Part shown: piece after piece, positions 15,840 through 22,781 of the stretch
Layout: every line of letters starts with the position of its first letter
Position numbering within the stretch: position 1 is the stretch's first letter
Assembly: GCA_900318255.1 (NCBI GenBank)
Contig: ONJX01000014.1
Location: 1 to 64,000 of the forward strand
DNA from: an uncultured Prevotellaceae bacterium
GTDB lineage: Bacteria > Bacteroidota > Bacteroidia > Bacteroidales > Muribaculaceae
Reading direction: 5' to 3'
Length of the DNA stretch: 64,000 bases
The notes under the pieces: model-generated
Database searches by the model: none
What the model was told of the DNA's origin: nothing
Seen by the model: only the letters and a program-made list of their open reading frames with translations
Translations under genes and position numbers: made by a program

Positions 15840-18422
15840 TTAACACTCATCATTGGTTTCTTTCTTGCGGCGCACACCTGAGTAGATTGCCCAGCCCAGA
15901 GCGCCAGCTATTAGAAGCATGATGAGCCACACCGAGGTCTTGGCAAGCGTCTCGGTCTTGTGTACCTCTTGTGGGTCGAAGGTGAAGACTATGGTGTGGT
16001 CGCCAGCAGGCACTTGCAGGGCACGCAGCACATAGTTCACGCGGCCTATGGGCACCTCCTTGCCATCGATGGTGGCTGTCCATCCCCACGGGAAGTAAAT
16101 CTCGCTGAACACCGCCAGTCCACCCTTTGCGCTGTGGGCGTGATAGGTGAGAGTGTTAGGGGCATAGGTCGTCTCCGTGATATAGTCGGCACTATCGGTG
16201 GGAGTTGCCTCTTTCAAAGCATCCTTAAACTTCACATCGGCAACAGCCTCTGTGGCGGGGTCGAAGGTGTCGAGCATCTTCATCTCCTCATCGGCAGTCT
16301 TGACGTAGGTTAATGTATCTACAAACCAAGCGTTGCCCAGGGCCTTATCGTTCTTAAAGATATCGGTGGCGTTGTCTCCAAGCATTAAATATTTAGCATT
16401 GAGCATATTCAGCACCTGAGGAATGGTATCAATAGTCTGCCGCTGGGTGATGCCGTCAACCAAGAACTGCCTAGCAGGAATAAGCTGGCGCTCTATCAGG
16501 TCGTTGTAACGACTGAGCTTAGCAGCATGGTAGCCACCAATGGTCTTGTGGAAGTAGCTTGAGCGATATCCCTCAAGATTAAAATCAAAGACCCTATAGT
16601 TTTGTGTGGTGTCGGCAAGGATGGCGGCGTCGGCAGCAGTCTTCTCAAAGGTGGTTGACGGCAGCGTTGCGGGATCCACAAAATTATCCTCGTTGAGATA
16701 GCGCTTGTTCACTGCAAACATATCCACCAGCACGATAGCCGCAATTATCAGGCCTGCTACCATAGCATTAATCTTCCTGGGCTTATAAAGCATCAACACG
16801 CCGAAGCCCAGCACTATCACCACAAGGCTGCGCCAAGCGTCGCCGCTCACCAGAGCATGACGAATAATTTGGGCTGCCGACGCGGTGTTGGGAACTTCCT
16901 CAATAGAAATCTCGCCTTGCGAAGCCCTTAGCAGATTCATAGCATCTCCCTCGGTGGCCTCGCCGCCAAACATGCTTGGTGCCAAGGCAAACAATAAGCA
17001 CAGCAAGGCACAACCACCAAACACGCCATAGAAGACCTTACCATTCTTCTTGAAGAAATCTTCCTGAGTGAATATTTCTTTCAGAGCCAGTACAGCCATC
17101 AATGGTATTGTAAACTCGGCAATGACAAGAATGCTCGACACGGTTCGGAACTTGTTATACATGGGGAAGTGGTCGATAAACCAGCCCGTCAGCCCCATGA
17201 AGTTATGACCCCACGAGAGAAGGATGGAGATGATGGTCGCTACCAGCAATGCCCATTTAACAGGACCTTTAACCACAAACAGGCTAAGGACGAACAGTGC
17301 AAAAATCAGAGCACCCACATACACTGGGCCACTCGTGAACGGCTGGTCGCCAAAGTATTGAGAGAACACACTCAAGCCGTCAACACCAAGCTCGGCATTC
17401 TCGCTGGAGGCAACCTCACTGGCATTATCCACCTCGGCAAGCGACTTCATGCTTGTGCCACCCTTCACATTGGGCACCATCAGTGTCCAGGTCTCGCCTA
17501 TGCCATAGCTCCACTGAGTGATATACTCCTTGCTCAAGCCACCAGTGGAAGAGAGTTCGCTCTCCTTAGCTTGCTGGCCATCCTTGGCTGGCAGTGGAGT
17601 GAGCTCGCTGTGCCCACCACGCATCGTCTCCTTGGCATACTTATTAGACAAGAACAGGTTTGAGGCATTAGCCCCCACAGCCAGCAAGGCAGCTACTGCC
17701 AAGCAAGCGGTAGCAATGCCCCACTGCCCCAGCCTCTTCTGCTTGATGGCAATCACCAGATAGGCTATTGCCAGCGGCACAATAATGAATAGCGAGTAGT
17801 AAGTCATCTGCACATGGTTGTTGAGCAACTGCAACGCGCCAAAGAGCGCCGCCACCGCCGCGCCAAGCAGATACTTGCCGCGATAAGCCCACACGATGCC
17901 GGCTATCGTGGGTGGAATGTAGCACAGCACCAGGAGTTTCCAGATGTGGCCTGCCGCAATGATGATGAAAAAGTAGGACGAGAAGGCATACCCAATGGCG
18001 CCCAGCACCGCCAAGTACCACTTCATGTCGAAGGCCAGCATCAGGATGAAGAAGCCCAGCATGAGCAAGAACACCCAGCTCACAGGACTAGGGAAGCCCA
18101 GCGTGAGCACCTTACCCACGGTGTTGATGACAGATGTGCTCTCATAGCTTGGAGCAATCTGGAAGGTGGGCATGCCACCAAAGAGGCTGTTGGTCCAGCG
18201 AGTGACCTCGCCGTTGTGGCTCTCGTTATAGACTTTTGCCTCCTGCCCGTTGGCAGCACCTTGCATCACGTCGTTCTGCTGCATCACATATCCATTCACA
18301 TCGCTTGGATAGAAATATATCCACGAGATAGCGGCAAAGGCCAATATCGCGAGCACAAAAGTGACTACACTGCGCACCGTAGTGGTGCCTATCAACTGCT
18401 TGTCAAATACTTTTTTATCCAT
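15840..18422 (-). CDS. YfhO family integral membrane protein
   Basis: 860 residues. About a dozen hydrophobic segments are spread over residues 15-560 and one near the C-terminus (VWLIMLLIAGALGWAIYSGV), ending in a basic cytoplasmic tail. The last 250 residues before it form a large outer domain ending TLTYHAHSAKGGLAVFSEIYFPWGWTATIDGKEVPIGRVNYVLRALQVPAG, diagnostic of the YfhO family. Family members resemble GT-C glycosyltransferases; Bacillus and Listeria relatives add sugars to teichoic acids. In Bacteroidales the acceptor is not established. The gene precedes the methyltransferase on the same strand and follows 18504-19163, possibly as an operon. Confidence 0.88.
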   Translation of the reverse strand: MDKKVFDKQLIGTTTVRSVVTFVLAILAFAAISWIYFYPSDVNGYVMQQNDVMQGAANGQEAKVYNESHNGEVTRWTNSLFGGMPTFQIAPSYESTSVINTVGKVLTLGFPSPVSWVFLLMLGFFILMLAFDMKWYLAVLGAIGYAFSSYFFIIIAAGHIWKLLVLCYIPPTIAGIVWAYRGKYLLGAAVAALFGALQLLNNHVQMTYYSLFIIVPLAIAYLVIAIKQKRLGQWGIATACLAVAALLAVGANASNLFLSNKYAKETMRGGHSELTPLPAKDGQQAKESELSSTGGLSKEYITQWSYGIGETWTLMVPNVKGGTSMKSLAEVDNASEVASSENAELGVDGLSVFSQYFGDQPFTSGPVYVGALIFALFVLSLFVVKGPVKWALLVATIISILLSWGHNFMGLTGWFIDHFPMYNKFRTVSSILVIAEFTIPLMAVLALKEIFTQEDFFKKNGKVFYGVFGGCALLCLLFALAPSMFGGEATEGDAMNLLRASQGEISIEEVPNTASAAQIIRHALVSGDAWRSLVVIVLGFGVLMLYKPRKINAMVAGLIIAAIVLVDMFAVNKRYLNEDNFVDPATLPSTTFEKTAADAAILADTTQNYRVFDFNLEGYRSSYFHKTIGGYHAAKLSRYNDLIERQLIPARQFLVDGITQRQTIDTIPQVLNMLNAKYLMLGDNATDIFKNDKALGNAWFVDTLTYVKTADEEMKMLDTFDPATEAVADVKFKDALKEATPTDSADYITETTYAPNTLTYHAHSAKGGLAVFSEIYFPWGWTATIDGKEVPIGRVNYVLRALQVPAGDHTIVFTFDPQEVHKTETLAKTSVWLIMLLIAGALGWAIYSGVRRKKETNDEC

Positions 18423-18440
18423 TTATATCAATTCTTTATT

Positions 18441-18476
18441 TTACATCAAAGGGGGGGGACGGTTCTCTTGATGTAA
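18441..18476. repeat. G-rich-core hairpin with a different stem, copy F
   Basis: Arms TTACATCAA (18441-18449) and TTGATGTAA (18468-18476) are perfect. The loop is AGGGGGGGGACGGTTCTC, sharing GG(A/T)CGGTTCT with copies A-C whose stems are unrelated. It lies in the short gap before the YfhO gene. Confidence 0.65.
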
Positions 18477-18503
18477 CTTTTAACCAATAATACTCTCTTT
18501 CTC

Positions 18504-19163
18504 TCAGAATTTCATCTTGTTCACCTCGCGGCGCAGGGCAGCAGTTTCTTCCTCGCAGTTGCTGTCGTTAGCACTCTGAGCGGCTTTCATCAGCTGCGAC
18601 AACTGGCCTAGCAGCTCCTTCTTGAGCTTGGCGCCCACCTCCTGATATTCGCGGGTGGGATGCGCCACAAACTCGCTATATAGGTCATGCAGTTTTTTGT
18701 AATTGTCACGACAAGTCGTCAGCTTGGCATTGACCGAGGCATTAGACGAAACAAAGTGCTCTATCTCATCAATGCTTACGGGCATGTTCTCGGGCTTGAC
18801 GGGAGCAATCTTGATGGGCAAGTCGTTCTCACTAGGCATGGGAGGCAACTCGCCATCGCCAAATCCTGGCACGGGCGTGGGAGGAGGCCCCTCGACGGGA
18901 CGGAGTGTGGTGTCGGCAAGCATCAGGCTGTCGAGCAACGAGTCGCGTGGCACGTCTATTATCTCGCCTTTTAGATCCTGTGGCACGCCATACTCAAACT
19001 CGTCAACCTTCAACGAGTCGGGCTTGGGATAAGTCTTCTCGCTGCGTCCCAAGAGCCTGTTTCCAAACCTATGCACGGGTGGCACAAAAATATACAGCAG
19101 CACCAGGACGGCAATTACCGTCCCTGCAATCGACCATGCTATTTTCTTGTTTTGCGCTGTCAT
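18504..19163 (-). CDS. Membrane-anchored protein of unknown function
   Basis: 219 residues. A single N-terminal membrane helix (residues about 9-27, IAWSIAGTVIAVLVLLYIF) follows a short basic cytoplasmic start. A proline-rich linker (about 90-125, PPPTPVPGFGDGELPPMPSE) then leads to a helical C-terminal domain with coiled-coil character (LTTCRDNYKKLHDLYSEF, KLKKELLGQLSQLMKAAQSA). I do not recognise the family. The position upstream of yfhO on the same strand, with an 81-bp gap, suggests cotranscription; its own promoter is visible at 19234-19264. Confidence 0.7.
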   Translation of the reverse strand: MTAQNKKIAWSIAGTVIAVLVLLYIFVPPVHRFGNRLLGRSEKTYPKPDSLKVDEFEYGVPQDLKGEIIDVPRDSLLDSLMLADTTLRPVEGPPPTPVPGFGDGELPPMPSENDLPIKIAPVKPENMPVSIDEIEHFVSSNASVNAKLTTCRDNYKKLHDLYSEFVAHPTREYQEVGAKLKKELLGQLSQLMKAAQSANDSNCEEETAALRREVNKMKF

Positions 19164-19233
19164 GCTGCAATTTATGCCATTCTCCCCAACGCACTTTGCC
19201 TACATCTGAGCATAAATTCAGGGAAAAGCAGTG

Positions 19234-19264
19234 CAAAATTAGTGCAAGCCGAGCGAAATACAAA
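19234..19264 (-). promoter_or_regulatory. Promoter for the 18504-19163 gene
   Basis: Minus-strand TTTG (19261-19264), a 19-bp spacer and TAATTTTG (19234-19241), 70 bp upstream of the start codon. Confidence 0.7.
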
Positions 19265-19290
19265 ATGAAAGACAAAGTTTTTCATTTTTT

Positions 19291-19388
19291 ATTTTGATAA
19301 AATGCTCACGCTCGCAAGGCTTTGAGCAAGCTCAGCTTTGTCTCGCTCAATCGCATTTTTCCTAGGCGCCGCCTAATTTATCAAAAAT
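19291..19388. repeat. Nested inverted repeat with AAATGC...GCATTT core
   Basis: Outer arms ATTTTGATAAA (19291-19301) and TTTATCAAAAAT (19377-19388) enclose AAATGC/GCATTT. The inner segment, TCACGCTCGCAAGGCTTTGA and TTTGTCTCGCT, recurs at 40218-40282. The element lies between divergent genes, with the manA promoter on its right. Confidence 0.7.
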
Positions 19389-19456
19389 CAGTTTCTCTAA
19401 TTTGATATTTGCCACGAAACAAGAAAATGTTAAGTTTTTTTTATTTTTGTGTGAGA

Positions 19457-19489
19457 TTGATTTTATTACGAAAATTCTATGTACTTTTG
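19457..19489 (+). promoter_or_regulatory. Promoter of the mannose-6-phosphate isomerase gene
   Basis: TACTTTTG (19482-19489) is a good -7 box. The best -33 is TTG at 19457-19459, with a longish 22-bp spacer. It lies downstream of the only upstream in-frame ATG (19402), so that ATG cannot be the start. Confidence 0.55.
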
Positions 19490-19518
19490 CAAGTTATTGG
19501 AAACAACATTTACACAAA

Positions 19519-20502
19519 TTGGCTAGAAAACCCGAAATATTGACCCCTCAACTGTTCAGTTTTGAGCTCAACTTGAAGACTGTGCTATGGGGTGGCGACA
19601 TGATTGCTGCCTTCAAAGGCATTAAGCTCGACAACCACCTCGTGGGAGAGAGCTGGGAAATCTCTGGGCTCAAGGGCCATGAGTCGGTAGTAGCCAATGG
19701 CGATGACAAAGGGCTCACACTGCGGCAGCTCATCAGGAAATATCGCAGCCAGCTAGTGGGAAAGCGCATCTACCGCGAGCACGGCAACGAGTTTCCGCTG
19801 CTCATCAAGTTTATCGATGCCAGCAAAGACCTGTCGGTGCAGGTGCACCCCGACGAAGACCTCGCCCGTAGCCGCCACCACTGCTGCGGCAAGACCGAGA
19901 TGTGGTATATCATCGACGCGCAGCAAGGTGCCTCGCTGCTGGCGGGAATGAGCCGCACCATCACCCCAAATGAATACCTGCAGCACATGGCCAGTGGCAC
20001 ACTGCTCAACGTGCTCATGCGCCACAACACCCATGCCGGCGACATCTTCTTCCTGCCGGCAGGACGCATTCACTCCATTGGCGCCGGCAACCTGCTGCTC
20101 GAGGTGCAGCAGCCCAGCGACATCACTTATCGCGTGTATGACTACGACCGCCTCGACATCAACGGCAAGCCGCGACAGCTGCACACCGACCTCGCCATCG
20201 ATGCTATCGACTACACCGTCAGCCGCGACTGCCTGCGGCACTACCCCAACGAGAAGGGCCACATCACGCTCATCAACAGCATCTTCTTCAATGTGGGCAG
20301 GGTCATCGTCGATGGCACCTGCAACGTGCCCATGCCCCACGACGCCTTCCTGTGCCTGATGTGCATCCACGGTTCAGCAACCATCGACTACGGCAGTCCA
20401 AGCACCTACACCATCAAGCAAGGCGAGTCAATACTAGTGCCAGCATGTGTAGAACAGCTGTCGCTCAATGGCGCAGCAACAATCATCACCGCCACAGCCT
20501 GA
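19519..20502 (+). CDS. manA: Class I mannose-6-phosphate isomerase
   Basis: About 327 residues from a TTG start at 19519, the short type I PMI length seen in Bacteroidetes. The zinc ligands are visible: Gln and His in LSVQVHPDE, Glu in KTEMWYII, and His in AGRIHSIGAGNLLLEVQQPSD. The catalytic-region arginine lies in TYRVYDYDR. The enzyme interconverts mannose-6-phosphate and fructose-6-phosphate in the cytoplasm, feeding GDP-mannose/GDP-fucose synthesis or mannose catabolism. No ATG lies between the promoter at 19482-19489 and the essential KTVLWGGD motif, so a non-ATG start (TTG at 19519 or 19540) is required. The histidine phosphatase follows after 54 bp. Confidence 0.88.
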   Translation: MARKPEILTPQLFSFELNLKTVLWGGDMIAAFKGIKLDNHLVGESWEISGLKGHESVVANGDDKGLTLRQLIRKYRSQLVGKRIYREHGNEFPLLIKFIDASKDLSVQVHPDEDLARSRHHCCGKTEMWYIIDAQQGASLLAGMSRTITPNEYLQHMASGTLLNVLMRHNTHAGDIFFLPAGRIHSIGAGNLLLEVQQPSDITYRVYDYDRLDINGKPRQLHTDLAIDAIDYTVSRDCLRHYPNEKGHITLINSIFFNVGRVIVDGTCNVPMPHDAFLCLMCIHGSATIDYGSPSTYTIKQGESILVPACVEQLSLNGAATIITATA

Positions 20503-20556
20503 AGAAGGCACAACTAAATTTATTCCTTTAACCACTTTTTCATCAACCCCACCACA

Positions 20557-21846
20557 ATGAAACGACTATCACTACTGATAGCAGCACTGCTGCTAATGCT
20601 TGCTGCCCAAGCACAAAACATTGCACGCGAAGCGTTTAAGCAAGACCTGCGCCGTAGCGCCAACAACTACTATGCCTACCCCGACCGCAACCTGCCTGTG
20701 TTGACACCAGCCCCCGAGGGCTACGTGCCGTTCTTCATCAACCATTATGGCAGGCATGGCAGCAGGTGGCTCATTGCCCCCACCGACTACACATTCCCCG
20801 TGGAGCAGCTCACCAAAGGCGAGCGCAACGGCAAGCTCACCAAGCGCGGCAAGGAGGTGCTCGACGTGTGCCGCCTCATGCTCAACGCCTCGCAGCAACG
20901 ACTGGGTGAGCTCAGCGACATCGGAGCCGAGCAGCACCAAGACATAGCCCGACGCATGTTCCAGAACTTCCCCGAGGTGTGGGCTGGCGACGCTAGAGTA
21001 GATGCGAAATCCACAGTGGTGATTCGCTGCATACTCTCTATGCTCAACGAGGTGGCAACACTCAAAGCTCTCAACCCTAACCTTCGCATCACCACCGATG
21101 CCAGCGAGCACGACATGTATTACATGAACTACCGCGACACCGTGGCTATAGCGGCACAAAAACTGGCACAGCCAGCAGTCGAAGCATTCAAAGACAAGCT
21201 CTTTCCCCCAAAAGACCCCGACAAACGGCTCGAGAAGATGACCTCGCGCCTGTTCAGCGACAAGCAGTTTGTGCGCGACAGCATCGACAGCTTCAGGTTT
21301 GAGTATGTCCTCTTCGACCTGGTGAGCAACATGCAGAGCCATCACGAGTTTGAGAATATCGACCTCTACTCTGGAGTCTTCACCCTTGATGACGCCACCG
21401 ACTTCTGGACCTACAACAACGCCAGGTGGTATGTCTATTCGGGCAACACTTCGCTCAACAACCACACCGGCGCACGGGCTCACCGCAACCTGCTGCGCAA
21501 TTTCGTAGAAGAGGCCGACAAAGCAATCCTTGCCGGCAACAACTGCGCCACACTGCGCTTTGGGCACGAATCAGTGGTGCTGCCACTAGTGTGCCTGATG
21601 GGGCTCAACGGCATGGATTATGACACCACCGACCTTGCGACACTAGCCCAGCACTGGCGCTCCTATGAGGTGTTTCCCATGGCTGCCAATGTGCAGATGA
21701 TTTTCTATCGCAAAACAGGCAGCAACGACATCTTGGTTAAAATCCTCCTCAACGAGCACGAGGCCACCCTCCCCATCGACACCGACTGCGCCCCCTACTA
21801 CCACTGGCAAGACGTGCGCCAGCATTTTCTATTGCGAGCCAGTTAA
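20557..21846 (+). CDS. Secreted histidine acid phosphatase, MINPP/phytase-like
   Basis: 429 residues with a signal peptide (about 1-19, LMLAAQA). The branch 2 histidine phosphatase motif RHGSR (residues 66-70, HYGRHGSRW) carries the catalytic His. The proton-donor motif near residue 339 is GHES (HE type, as in MINPP-like enzymes, rather than the HD of classical phytase). Gut Bacteroides homologues hydrolyse inositol polyphosphates such as phytate, so this is a plausible periplasmic or secreted phytase (inference). It probably shares the manA transcript (54-bp gap, no promoter seen between). Confidence 0.85.
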   Translation: MKRLSLLIAALLLMLAAQAQNIAREAFKQDLRRSANNYYAYPDRNLPVLTPAPEGYVPFFINHYGRHGSRWLIAPTDYTFPVEQLTKGERNGKLTKRGKEVLDVCRLMLNASQQRLGELSDIGAEQHQDIARRMFQNFPEVWAGDARVDAKSTVVIRCILSMLNEVATLKALNPNLRITTDASEHDMYYMNYRDTVAIAAQKLAQPAVEAFKDKLFPPKDPDKRLEKMTSRLFSDKQFVRDSIDSFRFEYVLFDLVSNMQSHHEFENIDLYSGVFTLDDATDFWTYNNARWYVYSGNTSLNNHTGARAHRNLLRNFVEEADKAILAGNNCATLRFGHESVVLPLVCLMGLNGMDYDTTDLATLAQHWRSYEVFPMAANVQMIFYRKTGSNDILVKILLNEHEATLPIDTDCAPYYHWQDVRQHFLLRAS

Positions 21847-21954
21847 TAGACTACACATTTTTTCACTTTAGAGAACCTCAAGGTAATGAAACACCTGCGG
21901 TGACACCTCTTTAAACACATAAAGCACACCACTTCAAGTTTTTCATACCAGTAA

Positions 21955-21986
21955 TTTGACTTTTAGAGAAAATGGTGTTATATTTG
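21955..21986 (+). promoter_or_regulatory. Promoter of the 22025-22582 gene
   Basis: TTTG (21955-21958), a 20-bp spacer and TATATTTG (21979-21986), 38 bp before the start codon. Confidence 0.75.
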
Positions 21987-22024
21987 CTGGCTGTAACAGA
22001 TTTACCATTTTAATACTTCGTGCT

Positions 22025-22582
22025 ATGAAAATTTTAAAAATTTCCTTTTTAGTGATTGCTTTGGCTCTGCTGGGCAGCACATTCACTGTTGATGCCAAGG
22101 TGAAGAAACGCCGCAGCACAACCAAGAAAGAGAGAACTATCAAGAAGAAAAACACTAGCAAAAACATGACATCAAGTGTTGAAAAATGTGGACTCGACAT
22201 GGTGGAGTATCAACATCAAGGGATGATGATGCAACCCGTGGCCGAGGTGCGCCTCAAGCGCAAGAATGGCAAGGTGGTGATGGCCGTCAGAGGCACCACC
22301 ACACAGGAGCAAGAGTTTGTCCTTGACGACGGCGAGCAGCTTCTCAAGGAGGCCCTGACAATAATCGAGGAGGAGAAGATGCTTGACTATGGCGTTAGCT
22401 ATGACGTGCCGCCCGAGATGCAGCCACTTGACGGATATGCATGGTCGTTCAGCGCACGCCTCACCGACGGTCGCAAGATCTCCACTCACGGCCACAATGC
22501 CGAGCCAGGTGGCAACGGTTTGAACAAGATAAACAGTCTGCTCTTCACTCGTGCCCGAAAACTGCTGGGAATAAACTATTAA
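22025..22582 (+). CDS. Secreted protein of unknown function
   Basis: 185 residues from the ATG at 22025, chosen because it follows the promoter and opens a signal peptide (MKILKISFLVIALALLGSTFTVDA). A lysine/arginine-rich stretch follows (VKKRRSTTKKERTIKKKN). The remaining alpha/beta region contains VRLKRKNGKVVMAVRGTT and YAWSFSARLTDGRKISTHGHN, a pattern of paired strands seen in small Bacteroidetes periplasmic proteins. I cannot name a family. It is monocistronic, ending before a strong palindrome. Confidence 0.7.
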   Translation: MKILKISFLVIALALLGSTFTVDAKVKKRRSTTKKERTIKKKNTSKNMTSSVEKCGLDMVEYQHQGMMMQPVAEVRLKRKNGKVVMAVRGTTTQEQEFVLDDGEQLLKEALTIIEEEKMLDYGVSYDVPPEMQPLDGYAWSFSARLTDGRKISTHGHNAEPGGNGLNKINSLLFTRARKLLGINY

Positions 22583-22608
22583 CATCCCAAGTTCTTGATA
22601 AATGTGCC

Positions 22609-22644
22609 ACACAGTGCTTCCCAGCTAGCTGGGAAGCACTGTGT
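22609..22644. terminator. Perfect 36-bp palindrome after the secreted-protein gene
   Basis: ACACAGTGCTTCCCAGCT (22609-22626) is followed at once by its exact reverse complement (22627-22644), giving an 18-bp stem with no separate loop. No T-run follows, so it may be an mRNA-stabilising 3' hairpin or a protein site rather than a classical terminator. Confidence 0.6.
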
Positions 22645-22711
22645 GTGTATGTACCAAAGAATTTCATTCCGTGGCAAAAATTCTTTTTATAAATTTTGTC
22701 AGGTATAATTA

Positions 22712-22741
22712 TTGCGGTTTTGTAAATAATTATTATTTTTG
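22712..22741 (+). promoter_or_regulatory. Promoter of the C10 protease gene
   Basis: TTG (22712-22714), a 19-bp spacer and TATTTTTG (22734-22741), 40 bp before the start codon. Confidence 0.7.
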
Positions 22742-22781
22742 CATCGTTCATTTTACACAATTACTATAATCCAAATTTGTT

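Noticed and set aside
22609..22644. 36-bp perfect palindrome as an IS terminal repeat or attachment site
   Set aside because: No recombinase or second copy is nearby; its place just after a stop codon fits a 3' mRNA hairpin better.
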